Assembly: GCA_003388505.1 (NCBI GenBank)
Contig: QQVO01000012.1
Span: 62,001 to 126,000, forward strand
Direction: 5' to 3'
DNA: 64,000 bases
From: Planctomycetota bacterium
GTDB lineage: Bacteria; Planctomycetota; Planctomycetia; Planctomycetales; Planctomycetaceae
A program made the translations under genes and the position numbers. The notes beneath the pieces were generated by a model. It searched no databases. It worked only from the letters and a program-made list of their open reading frames with translations, and had not been told where the DNA came from. Of the stretch, positions 34,599 through 42,943 are shown one piece after another (positions within the stretch are counted from its first letter, which is position 1; each line of letters opens with the position of its first letter).

Positions 34599-37184
34599 AT
34601 GCAGCGGTTGCTCCTGACGCTGATAGTCCTCGCCGGTGCATCACGGGCCGCTGCTGACGAGCAAGGCCGCTTCGTCGACCGGGTCTACCACGACGACGCG
34701 GGAGCGCACAAGTACGTCGTCTATCTGCCGGCCGACTATTCCGGCGAGAAGCGTTGGCCCGTCATTCTCTATCTGCACGGCGCCGCCGGCCGGGGAAACG
34801 ACGCGGTCAATCATCTTGACGACGGCCTGGCGCCGGTGCTGCGGATCCGGGAGAGCTACCCGGCGATCGTCGTGTTCCCCCAATGCGAAAACCGCCGCGA
34901 CCCGCTGCTGGAGTGCTGGACCGCCTCCTCGCCGGACGGCCGCCGCGCGGTCGAGATACTGGCCGAAGTGGAACGGGAGTATTCGATCGATCCCGAGCGG
35001 CGAGTGCTCTCGGGCTGGTCGATGGGTGGTTACGGCGCCTGGAGCCTTGCCGCAGCGTACCCGGAGATGTGGTCGGCCGTCGTCCCGCTCGCCGGAGGGG
35101 GCGATCCGGGCACAGTGGCGAGCATCGGTTCCACGCCGGTGTGGGCGATTCACGGCGGAAGGGACCGGGCCATCCAGCCGGTGCAGTCAGAGCAAATGGT
35201 GGCCGCCCTGCAGGATGCGGGAGGCGACGCGGAACTGACCGTCATCGAGGATATGGGCCACGACGTGTGGATGAGCGCATTCTCATCGGAACTGCTGCTC
35301 GAGTGGATGCTCGATCCCGAATCTCAGCCGCGCGACTCCGACGCCCTCAAAACGGTATGCACCGCCTTTCTTGCGTCCGGCGAGTCGGATCTGCTGCTGG
35401 GCGAATTCAAACCGGCGCTCATCGTGCCGCGGGCGGTCTCGCTCCGCCTCGGCAACGACGCACTGCGGACGCTCTCCTACGCGCTGCCCGAGGCGATCCC
35501 CGCCAACATGCTGACCGGCGCCGTCGACGACGTTCACTTTACGGTCGAAGTTCAGGGCGACGAATTCGAGATCACGTTGAGCGATCTGCGTTACACGACG
35601 GTTTACGACCACATCGACGTCGAAGCCCGCGAGAACGGAACCGTTCATCTGCTGGTCGGCGCGAAACCCCTCGAACTGAGAATCGGCAAGACGACGGTGT
35701 CCGGTCCGGAGCACTCCGCCGAGGCCGGGCCCGTAATGATCCGCCTCGGACACCGACGCCCGGTCTGGATTGATCTGAACGTCCGGCCTCAGATCGTGGA
35801 GGGTGAGTTTGATCTGTTGACCGAGCAGATTACGTTCGAGATTCCCGACGATAACTGGATGATCACACCGCCCGAGGAGGTCACCGCCGAAGGCGAGGGA
35901 CTGACCCCGGACCTGGTGCGGACCGGAATCGTCGGCGGGCTTTACCTGCGCCGCGAAGAAATCGAGCAGGCGATCCGCGAGGCGGTTCCGAGGACGATTT
36001 CCGAGGCTGCCAACCATCTCGAGCCGCTCGCCGCAAACAGCCTCGTTCAGGAAGTGTGGCCGCTGCCGATCTTCAAACCTCGTTTACGATTGCAACTGGA
36101 CGATGTGTCGGTCGACCGCGACGGGATCAGCATCGCGATGGCGATGATCGCGGCCCCGTCCCATCGCGGACACGGGCCGGACCAGCCGATTGTCGTGAGC
36201 CCGATCGGTCCTGAAGCGAAAGACATTCCGCGCGGCCGGCAGCTCGAGATCGGCGTGGCGCCCGGTTTGCTCGCGCCTCTCTCGCAGATGTCGGTCGCGG
36301 GCGACGCGGCCCGGGTCGACGTGCGGGACATGCCCGATTCCGCGTTCTTCCGCCTGGGCGACCGCGACGAACTGATGCGCGTGATTCCGGCCCTCGGCCA
36401 GCTCCCGGACGACGTGGAGATCCGTGCCGAGATCATGCTCGCCGGCCCCTTCACGGTTGAGGAACTCGAAATTGAGACCTCCACCGTCGAGGTGGGGCCC
36501 GAAGCGGGCTCGGCCACATCCAACGGGTTGCAGCCGAGTGCAGGGTTTTCCGAAGAGATCCACGGAATGTTCCATCTGCACCGGGCCTCCGTTGTGGTGT
36601 CTGTGCGGAACAGCGAGAGCGACGAGTGGAATCATTGTGTGCGATTCGACGTCGACGTGAAGCAACTCGCCACCGTCGATATCCAGCACATGGGGGACCG
36701 CCGTCGCATCCGCTTCGGCTGGGACGGGGAACCGGAAATGGAAGTCACGGCCGACTCTACGGGCGCTCTCGCCGTCAACCACGCGGAAGTCGACCTCGAA
36801 TACTTCGAATCGCTGATGCGCGAATGTTGGAACTCCTGGGTCGCGGAGACGCCCCAGACGTTCAAGGATCTGCCCGACCTGAACCTGGCCCCGGCCCGGT
36901 TGCGGCTGGAAGACATCGCCTCCGTCAACTCGCTGATGGTCGCGCGGTACCTGACGCCGCCGATCTTCATCACCAATTACAAGCAGAAGGACGTCGCCTA
37001 TCAGGTTCGCGGGCCGAATTCGCAGTGGAGCCGCACGTTCACGCTGCCTCCCGGCGAGTCGCACCGCTACGACGTCCCTTACAGCCTGATGCTCCGACGC
37101 GCCGACACCCCTTATCGCGTCAGTCCGACTCCCGTGCCGCTCGGAACGCGGTTCGAGTTCGGAAGAGAAGACGATCAGCCCTGA
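34599..37184 (+). CDS. Secreted esterase fused to a large unknown domain
   Basis: 861 residues from ATG 34599. Signal peptide MQRLLLTLIVLAGASRAAAD. Residues 25-240 form an alpha/beta hydrolase of the secreted esterase/phospholipase-like kind: LYLHGAAGRG (oxyanion), nucleophile Ser141 in GWSMGGYG, Asp189 in HGGRDRAI and His221 in DMGHDVW. The remaining 600 residues are unlike any family I know. They are beta-rich (VRPQIVEGEFDLLTEQITF, LRLQLDDVSVDRDGISIAMA) and end with TPVPLGTRFEFGRE. They may bind a polymer or membrane. The hydrolase part could deacetylate or deferuloylate polysaccharides; the substrate is unknown. Confidence 0.8.
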   Translation: MQRLLLTLIVLAGASRAAADEQGRFVDRVYHDDAGAHKYVVYLPADYSGEKRWPVILYLHGAAGRGNDAVNHLDDGLAPVLRIRESYPAIVVFPQCENRRDPLLECWTASSPDGRRAVEILAEVEREYSIDPERRVLSGWSMGGYGAWSLAAAYPEMWSAVVPLAGGGDPGTVASIGSTPVWAIHGGRDRAIQPVQSEQMVAALQDAGGDAELTVIEDMGHDVWMSAFSSELLLEWMLDPESQPRDSDALKTVCTAFLASGESDLLLGEFKPALIVPRAVSLRLGNDALRTLSYALPEAIPANMLTGAVDDVHFTVEVQGDEFEITLSDLRYTTVYDHIDVEARENGTVHLLVGAKPLELRIGKTTVSGPEHSAEAGPVMIRLGHRRPVWIDLNVRPQIVEGEFDLLTEQITFEIPDDNWMITPPEEVTAEGEGLTPDLVRTGIVGGLYLRREEIEQAIREAVPRTISEAANHLEPLAANSLVQEVWPLPIFKPRLRLQLDDVSVDRDGISIAMAMIAAPSHRGHGPDQPIVVSPIGPEAKDIPRGRQLEIGVAPGLLAPLSQMSVAGDAARVDVRDMPDSAFFRLGDRDELMRVIPALGQLPDDVEIRAEIMLAGPFTVEELEIETSTVEVGPEAGSATSNGLQPSAGFSEEIHGMFHLHRASVVVSVRNSESDEWNHCVRFDVDVKQLATVDIQHMGDRRRIRFGWDGEPEMEVTADSTGALAVNHAEVDLEYFESLMRECWNSWVAETPQTFKDLPDLNLAPARLRLEDIASVNSLMVARYLTPPIFITNYKQKDVAYQVRGPNSQWSRTFTLPPGESHRYDVPYSLMLRRADTPYRVSPTPVPLGTRFEFGREDDQP

Positions 37185-37237
37185 GGCAGTGTCGCGACGC
37201 GGTTCATAATGCCGTTCCTGACTGAACGGCGCGCGTT

Positions 37238-38329
37238 TCACGCGTGCGCGTAAGCTCCCGAGGCGGCGGGCCGGTCGGCGCCCGGCCCCTCGGCCAGGCA
37301 TTCTGCAATCGTCTTGACGGCCCGCAACACGCCGTCGGCGTCGACGTCGAGATGCGTGCAGGCCCGCAGCCGCTGTGGCCCGCCGACGTTGTTGATGTGC
37401 ACGCCGCGCGTGCGGAGTGCGGCCGAGAGTTCGGCGGCCGTGCCGCAGGCGGGGTCGATTTCAAAGAACACCAGGTTGGTCTCGACCTCGTCGGGGTTGA
37501 TGCGGATGCCGTCGATCTCCGCGATGCCGCGGGCGAACAATTGCGCGTGCTCGTGGTCGATCGAGAGGCGGTCGATGTGATGCTCGATCGCATAGAGGCA
37601 GGCGGCCGCCGGGATGCCGGCCTGACGGAGGGCGCCGCCGAAGATCTTCCGCGCCCGCCGGGCCCGCACGATGTCCGACTGGGAACCGACGAGAATCGAC
37701 CCCATCGGGCAGCCGAGACCCTTGGAGAAACAGATGGAGACGGTGTCGAAGTGCGCGGCCACCTCGCGCGGTGTATAGCCCCGCGCCGTGCAGGCGTTGA
37801 AGAACCGCGCGCCGTCGAGGTGCGTCTTGAATCCCCGCTCGTGAGCGAACGCGCAAACCCGCTCGATCTGTTCCAGCGGATAGGTCCGTCCGCCGCCGAT
37901 GTTGGTGGAGTTTTCGAGGCAGACAAGCCGGGTCGGCGTGAAGTGCTGATTGATCGGACGCAGCGCAGCCTGCACGAGATCGACGTCGATCAGTCCCCCC
38001 TGCCCGTCCAGCATCCGCACGCTGGCGCCCGACAGGACGGCCGGCGCGCCCGCCTCAAAATTCCCGATGTGGCCCGTCTTGTCGATCAGAATCTCGTCGC
38101 CGGTCTGGCAATGCGTCCAGACGCCCATCTGGTTGGATTGCGTCCCCGAACAGGCGAACACGGCGGCTTCCTTGCCCAGCAGGTCGGCCATGCGGGCTTC
38201 CAGCTCATTGACGGTCGGATCTTCGCCCGACATGTCGTCGCCGACCTCGGCGTTCGCAATCGCTTCGCGCATGCCCGGCGTGGGGCGGGTCATGGTGTCG
38301 CTGCGGAGTTCAACAATCGAATCAGGCAT
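37238..38329 (-). CDS. ltaE: Low-specificity L-threonine aldolase
   Basis: 363 residues from ATG 38329. It is a fold-type I PLP enzyme, with LRSDTMTRPTPGMREAIANA at the start, DEILIDKTGHIGNFEAG, the cofactor-binding THLDGARFFNA and the Schiff-base lysine Lys203 in SICFSKGLGCPMGS. GDDMSGEDPTVNELE is also characteristic. It cleaves L-threonine or L-allo-threonine to glycine and acetaldehyde in the cytoplasm. Its length is slightly above the E. coli enzyme (333). It is a stand-alone gene, convergent with the esterase gene 53 bp away. Confidence 0.92.
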   Translation of the reverse strand: MPDSIVELRSDTMTRPTPGMREAIANAEVGDDMSGEDPTVNELEARMADLLGKEAAVFACSGTQSNQMGVWTHCQTGDEILIDKTGHIGNFEAGAPAVLSGASVRMLDGQGGLIDVDLVQAALRPINQHFTPTRLVCLENSTNIGGGRTYPLEQIERVCAFAHERGFKTHLDGARFFNACTARGYTPREVAAHFDTVSICFSKGLGCPMGSILVGSQSDIVRARRARKIFGGALRQAGIPAAACLYAIEHHIDRLSIDHEHAQLFARGIAEIDGIRINPDEVETNLVFFEIDPACGTAAELSAALRTRGVHINNVGGPQRLRACTHLDVDADGVLRAVKTIAECLAEGPGADRPAASGAYAHA

Positions 38330-38487
38330 GTTTCGGCTCTCGCGGACCTCGAAGGTCCATCGCAGTGGGGAGGATCGTTCACGGATTGAGGCCTCAATGT
38401 AGCCCCGCCCCGGCGCCGCTTCAATCGGGCGCGTTCAGGCCACCGAAGCCGGCCCGCTGCGGCGTTCAGGAATGCTGCCCCGGGTGC

Positions 38488-38506
38488 CACTGGCGTTCCG
38501 CCAGTG
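38488..38506 (+). repeat. Family E hairpin, copy 1
   Basis: CACTGGCG-TTC-CGCCAGTG, preceded by GGGTGC. The same hairpin in inverted orientation is at 39523-39541. The two copies bracket the RelE-type toxin-antitoxin pair. Confidence 0.75.
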
Positions 38507-38627
38507 CGTCACTCCATCCCCTCACGATTTCACGCTCACAACCCGACTTCGCCAGTATCCCCATCCCGTCCTTGCATTTTGGCGGCTTCGCATCCCCCTG
38601 CTAACACACCGCGCAGTCGGGCGGGCG

Positions 38628-38885
38628 CTACGTGTCAATCATCCGTTCGTATTCAGCGTGATTCCCAATCCAGAACCAGAGCAGACCATTCTCAACCTCC
38701 ACAGCCAGCGCCCGGTGCTGCAGTCCGACACGCGCAGATCGGAACCGCCCGACTCGTTTGAAGTGCAGGGACGGGTGACTCTGATCGGCCTGGAGTAGCG
38801 CGAAATTCTTGTCCGCCAGTTCCTGAATCTCACTTGGAAGTGCATTGTAGCACCGCCAGAAGGCGCGACTGGCGAAATGATTCAT
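38628..38885 (-). CDS. RelE/ParE-type toxin
   Basis: 85 residues from ATG 38885, overlapping the antitoxin stop by 4 bases. The layout is that of a small RelE/ParE toxin: helices FASRAFWRCYNALPSEIQEL and KNFALLQADQ, then strands FKRVGRFRSARVGLQHRALA and LLWFWIGNHAEYERMI. The final HAEYERMI matches the C-terminal strand and helix of these toxins (HxxYxxxL). It would inhibit growth by mRNA cleavage or gyrase poisoning; which one cannot be told. Gene order is antitoxin first, as in relBE. Confidence 0.8.
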   Translation of the reverse strand: MNHFASRAFWRCYNALPSEIQELADKNFALLQADQSHPSLHFKRVGRFRSARVGLQHRALAVEVENGLLWFWIGNHAEYERMIDT

Positions 38886-39079
38886 AACTCAGTCGATTCA
38901 CCGGCCTCGTGCTCGCGGATCGCTTCATCCGCCAACCGGTCGAGCCGACCGGCAGACACATCGGCCTCGAATCGCTGATCCCAGTTCCGCGCATCGAAGG
39001 CCAGAAACCATTCGCGGAACCGTGACAATTCGTTCGGAGGAAGTTCCGAAATCGACTGTTCCAGTTCTTGTAGCGTCAT
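38882..39079 (-). CDS. RelE-associated antitoxin
   Basis: 65 residues from ATG 39079, chosen because a promoter-like element ends 6 bases upstream and the longer frame is repeat-like. The sequence MTLQELEQSISELPPNELSR has the shape of small addiction-module antitoxins that begin with 'LPPEEL' helices. It continues with FREWFLAFDARNWDQRFEAD and an acidic end that would wrap the toxin. It lacks an evident DNA-binding domain, so autoregulation may be weak or depend on the complex. It is coupled to the toxin by a 4-base overlap. Confidence 0.78.
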   Translation of the reverse strand: MTLQELEQSISELPPNELSRFREWFLAFDARNWDQRFEADVSAGRLDRLADEAIREHEAGESTEL

Positions 39080-39085
39080 GTCGGG

Positions 39086-39114
39086 ATTGTACCACCTGGT
39101 TCGACCACTGACGA
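39086..39114 (-). promoter_or_regulatory. Promoter of the RelE-type module, -10 box next to the start codon
   Basis: On the minus strand TCGTCA (39114-39109) is followed by a 17-bp spacer and TACAAT (39091-39086), then CCCGAC and the ATG at 39079. With 6 bases between -10 box and start codon, transcription should begin at or very near the A of ATG. The spacer contains TGGTCGAACCA, an imperfect palindrome that may be an operator. Confidence 0.55.
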
Positions 39115-39522
39115 CGTTTGCTGACCGCCCAACGGTTGCGTGGCGCGTCCTGAGTGAAGCGCAGCGAAACGGTGGGCGTGGTCGGCCGAAGACATATTGC
39201 GGCACAGCCCTTGCTGCCGATCGGCGTCAAGCGAGCAACCCGCCACGCCCATCGCTGCATTGCATTCCGCTCTGGGTCGTGCCACCCGTCCGCAGCGACC
39301 GGGTGATCTGCGGATTGGAGATCGGGCAGGTCGGAAGGATGATGTTGAACGAAGCTGCGGCTGTGCGGGTCGCGATGGGGATTGTTCAACGTCTGCCGCG
39401 ATGAGGGTCAGTCTACGCCTCCGCACGCGGCGGAGCAATCGGGATTGCCGTGCCGCGCCCGGAGTCTCAGTCTCGCCGTCAACCTCTTGGGAGCCCGCCG
39501 GGGTGATGTCGTCGGGGGGGGG

Positions 39523-39548
39523 CACTGGCGAGACGCCAGTGGCACCCG
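39523..39548 (-). repeat. Family E hairpin, copy 2 (inverted)
   Basis: CACTGGCG-AGA-CGCCAGTG followed by GCACC. On the minus strand this gives the same GGTGCCACTGGCG wording as the copy at 38484-38506. Confidence 0.75.
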
Positions 39549-39623
39549 GTGCCATCCCCGGTTGTTAGTCGAAGCTCGCTGCCACCGAAAACTCTGGGGA
39601 ATTGTGTGTAACGGACAGACCGA

Positions 39624-41150
39624 TTATTGTTCGTCGACGATCGGAACGTCCTCGAAGTCCAGAGGGACAAAGAGTGTCCGCTCGTTTCCCGCGAGCGTGA
39701 TCCGGACCTGGAGGTCGTCCGGGAGGGGCTCGTCGCTTTGCAGAACGATGCGGGTTCTGCTTCCCGTGCTGAAGTTGAACGAACCGCTGCCGATGCGTTC
39801 GCCCGCTCCGTCGAGCAGAGCGGCCTCGTGAAGCACGTCGTCCGGCCCTTCGAATTCGACCGCCAGTCCGTGTTCCGCTTCATCGGCGTCCGGGCCCTCG
39901 AGCGTCAGTTGCCCCTGCTCGACCAGTTCCTCAGGCTCGGTCAACGGTTCGCCCAGTTTGCCGAGCGCATCGGGCACCACGAACGTCGTTCGCGCCTTGA
40001 TTTTCAACGAACCGGCGACGCGCGCCAGTGCGGTCGCGTCGTCGCCCGGCTTTTCGAGCACGAACAGAATCGACAACGTCGACGGTTCGTCCAGAAAGAA
40101 TTGATCGAGTTCGACGAACCGGTCGCCGAACTCCTTGTCGAACTTGTCCTTCACCGGAGCGGCGAGTTCCAGGGAATTCCCCTGGTCGTCCTCGACTGTT
40201 TCCAGCGTGAAGTGCCCGTAGGCGAAACCGCCGTCAATGACTTCGCCGACGAGATCGAGCTTGCCGTAAACGGCGCCTTCCGGAAAGTCGCCGAACAGTC
40301 CGAAGGGAGGCTCGCGGGAGACGGTGAGATCGAGGTCGAGCCCCTCCTGCAGTTCCTCTTCGGGCAGGTCGGTTTGCAGATCGTCGTTCGGAGCGCCACT
40401 CGACGCGGAATCGAGCGTGAAACCCGGCTCTCCGTCCTGCGTGAAGATGTCGCTGGAGAAGTCGACCAGCCAGCGCCCTTCGACCTGCGCGAATTCGATC
40501 TCCTCGGTCTTCTCTTCACCATCTTCGAGCAGCGTCAACGTGCCGTTCGCTCGCTCGCCCTCGATGGTCAAGTCCGAGAGCTCCGCCTCGCCCCACTGAG
40601 CCGGTCCTTCGTCGAAACCCTCGCCCACCTGCTCGAGTTCCGTCAACAGGTCGGCGATAAACGCCGCCTTGTCCTCGATCACCGGTGTCTCCGGCGCTTC
40701 GCCCGGCTCGGAACCCTGCGGGGGAAAACCGGACGGCGCCGCGTCGACTCCGTGCTTCTGGAAGACCGCCTGCACGCCCTGCATCTCCTCCCCTCCGAAC
40801 GCGGCCATCAACCCCGCGACCAGGACGAGTCCTCCTGCCATCATGTCCTGTGATTCATCGGTGAGGCAGTCGACCGCCTGTTCCCAGTCCTTTTCGCCGA
40901 CCGCGTCGCGCATGGCCGAAAAGGCCGCTTCGGGCGTGTCGAATCCGCGCGGTTCGTCGGCCTCGCTCGGCGCGGCCGGAGACGCGGCGTCCGCAGGCTC
41001 GTTCGTCCCAGCCGTCTGGACCGACTCGGCGGAAGCAGGGCCGTCCGGCGGGCCGGCCGAATCGCTCACTTCCGGGGAGGACGTTCCTCCGCAGCCGCAG
41101 AGGCTGAATCCGATGCTGCATACCAGACCGAATTGAGTCAGACGTAACAT
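39624..41150 (-). CDS. Large lipoprotein of unknown function
   Basis: 508 residues from ATG 41150, preceded by GGGAG; a GTG three bases earlier is less likely. The signal peptide MLRLTQFGLVCSIGFSLCGC ends in an LCGC lipobox. Residues 25-75 are low complexity (Ala, Glu, Pro, Ser). A helical segment with FDTPEAAFSAMRDAVGEKDW and QAVDCLTDESQDMMAGGLVL resembles domains that begin 'PxxAFxxFxxAxxxxDxxxF' in secreted planctomycete proteins. The C-terminal half is beta-rich and acidic, with several strand pairs (LDLVGEVIDGGFAYGHFTL, VVPDALGKLGEPLTEPEELV). No enzyme motif is present. It is probably anchored in a membrane facing the periplasm. Confidence 0.75.
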   Translation of the reverse strand: MLRLTQFGLVCSIGFSLCGCGGTSSPEVSDSAGPPDGPASAESVQTAGTNEPADAASPAAPSEADEPRGFDTPEAAFSAMRDAVGEKDWEQAVDCLTDESQDMMAGGLVLVAGLMAAFGGEEMQGVQAVFQKHGVDAAPSGFPPQGSEPGEAPETPVIEDKAAFIADLLTELEQVGEGFDEGPAQWGEAELSDLTIEGERANGTLTLLEDGEEKTEEIEFAQVEGRWLVDFSSDIFTQDGEPGFTLDSASSGAPNDDLQTDLPEEELQEGLDLDLTVSREPPFGLFGDFPEGAVYGKLDLVGEVIDGGFAYGHFTLETVEDDQGNSLELAAPVKDKFDKEFGDRFVELDQFFLDEPSTLSILFVLEKPGDDATALARVAGSLKIKARTTFVVPDALGKLGEPLTEPEELVEQGQLTLEGPDADEAEHGLAVEFEGPDDVLHEAALLDGAGERIGSGSFNFSTGSRTRIVLQSDEPLPDDLQVRITLAGNERTLFVPLDFEDVPIVDEQ

Positions 41151-41675
41151 CACTTGCTCCCCTGGCTTGAGTCGGATTGCGGCGTTCCTTTGATTGTGGA
41201 TCGCCTCGTGAGAAATGCGGAGTGCGGCATCATACCGTTAGACGGCGATTCCATCACTGCCCCCGGCTGCCGGTTTCTTGCAATGCCACGAAGTGGTCTC
41301 TTGCGGAACGAGTCCGGCCGGGGCAAGGATCACGGCAATCGCGGAATCCTCACAAATACCGTCTCTCCGGGCGCGGCCGAAAGACCGGGCGCGCGGCCGG
41401 CGCGGGGTCGCCGCAACCCACTGCGTTCCACGGAGCTGCGACGATCTCCCCGTATCGGAATCACGGTGTGTCGCCGATTCGAACAGGAGCCGTCGCTCTC
41501 TCACTTGGCGCTCGCCGCCGATCGCGAAATCGACGTAGCCTTACGATCGGGCTTGTGTTAGGTTTCCGCTCCCTTTCGGGCCGATTCGCAGGTCCTGTTG
41601 AGTCGTCGAGCGGTCCGGGTCGCCTTGCGGGCAATCGCCGGACATCGAGCCGGCGGACGTTCAAGGAGGAATGTC
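41151..41675. other. Divergent intergenic region
   Basis: 525 bases between the lipoprotein gene and the L,D-transpeptidase gene. No repeat family member, RNA or small gene was recognised. The overlapping open frames here are short and arginine-rich, as expected for shadow frames in GC-rich DNA. Confidence 0.45.
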
Positions 41676-42839
41676 ATGCGTCGTCAGAGTCGTCAGCATC
41701 CGCTGCAGTCGTTTCGCTTCTGGTTTCTGATTCTGGTGGTCGTCAGTGCGACGGCGGCCTGGAAGCTCGGCCTGTCGCCGTTCGGCAGCGGCGGGTCGGC
41801 GCCGCAGATTGCGGAGACTCAAGGGATCGAACTGGGCGAGGGCGCGACGGCGGATGATCTCGTCCTCGATGCGGCCCCGCCGCCTCAGGCGGAGCCTTTT
41901 CCCTCCGAAGCGTATGAGCCGATGACTCCTCCGGCGGAGTTTTTGACGGAGCGGTCGAACACGCCGTTGCCGCGAGCGAACACGCCGGATCGTCCGATCG
42001 AAGAGAACCCGTTCGGTCCGGCGGAGCCGGAGTTCGTGGCGGTGGACGATCCGCGGACGGCTGCGGTTGTGCAGGCGGCCGGGACCGAGGAACCGGCGCC
42101 GGCTGAGGAGCCGGTGGTGGCGCGGGCCGACAACGACGTCCCGTTTGAACCGGTGGACTTCACCGAGATCGACGCGCTGCTGGAGCAAGGGACGATCGAG
42201 GGAGACGTGGCGGCTCACCGCCTGCTCTCCGAGTTGTACTGGCAGCAGCCGAACACGCGGGAACAGCTTTACGACCGGATCGACACGACGGCGCGGCGGA
42301 TCTACTTCCAGCCGCAGCCGCACTACATGGAAGCTCACCTGGTCCGCCCGGGGGACGCTCTGGAGGCGATCGCGAAGGAGTACGACGTGACGTATTCCTA
42401 CCTGGCGCAGTTGAATCGCGTCGATCCGAACCGAATCCGGGCCGGGCAGAAGCTGAAGGTCATCAAGGGGCCGTTCAATGCGGTCGTTGACCTGAGCGAT
42501 TATGAACTGACGGTTCACTGTTACGGGTTTTACGTGTACCGGTTTCCGGTGGGGATCGGGAAAGACGGAGCGACGCCGATCGGCACGTTCACGGTGGAAG
42601 ACAAGGTCGTCAATCCGCCGTATTACGGTCCGGAAGGAGCGATCGCGGCGGACGACCCGGCGAATCCGATCGGCGAGCGGTGGATCAGCATCGGCGACGG
42701 GTATGGGATTCACGGCACGATCGATCCCGATTCGATCGGCCGGAACGAATCGCGCGGCTGCATCCGGATGCATAATGAGGACGTTGCGACCGTTTACGAT
42801 CTGCTGACGGTTGGGTCGGAGGTGGTGATTCAGCGGTAG
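41676..42839 (+). CDS. LysM-containing L,D-transpeptidase
   Basis: 387 residues from ATG 41676, with AAGGAGG at 41663-41669. One N-terminal membrane anchor (FRFWFLILVVVSATAAWKLG) is followed by a Pro/Ala-rich linker to about 160. A LysM domain lies at about 220-268 (HLVRPGDALEAIAKEYDVTY, SYLAQLNRVDPNRIRAGQKL), and a YkuD transpeptidase domain at about 270-387. The active site is complete: His346 in GIHGTIDPDS and catalytic Cys362 in SRGCIRMHNED. It should form 3-3 crosslinks or attach proteins to peptidoglycan in the periplasm. Its presence with MurB and MurC in the window supports a peptidoglycan wall, which has been demonstrated in planctomycetes. Confidence 0.93.
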   Translation: MRRQSRQHPLQSFRFWFLILVVVSATAAWKLGLSPFGSGGSAPQIAETQGIELGEGATADDLVLDAAPPPQAEPFPSEAYEPMTPPAEFLTERSNTPLPRANTPDRPIEENPFGPAEPEFVAVDDPRTAAVVQAAGTEEPAPAEEPVVARADNDVPFEPVDFTEIDALLEQGTIEGDVAAHRLLSELYWQQPNTREQLYDRIDTTARRIYFQPQPHYMEAHLVRPGDALEAIAKEYDVTYSYLAQLNRVDPNRIRAGQKLKVIKGPFNAVVDLSDYELTVHCYGFYVYRFPVGIGKDGATPIGTFTVEDKVVNPPYYGPEGAIAADDPANPIGERWISIGDGYGIHGTIDPDSIGRNESRGCIRMHNEDVATVYDLLTVGSEVVIQR

Positions 42840-42943
42840 CGGGCTGCGCGGGGTCGGTTCGGGTATGATTCCTGCCGCCGCCCCGCAGGGGCGAAGGTGG
42901 TCGTTGCGGACGGCCGCATCGGCACCGCGTGCAGGCGATTGGA

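Larger units (their letters stand above)
39080..39623. other. Intergenic region upstream of toxin-antitoxin pair
   Basis: 544 bases between two minus-strand genes. It contains the antitoxin promoter, then GC-rich spacer with wording such as GAAGCGCAGCGAAACGGTGG, and the family E hairpin at 39523-39541. No gene or RNA seen. Confidence 0.5.

Noticed and set aside
37244-38389. 381-codon open frame on the plus strand
   Set aside because: It is antisense to threonine aldolase, which has all catalytic residues.
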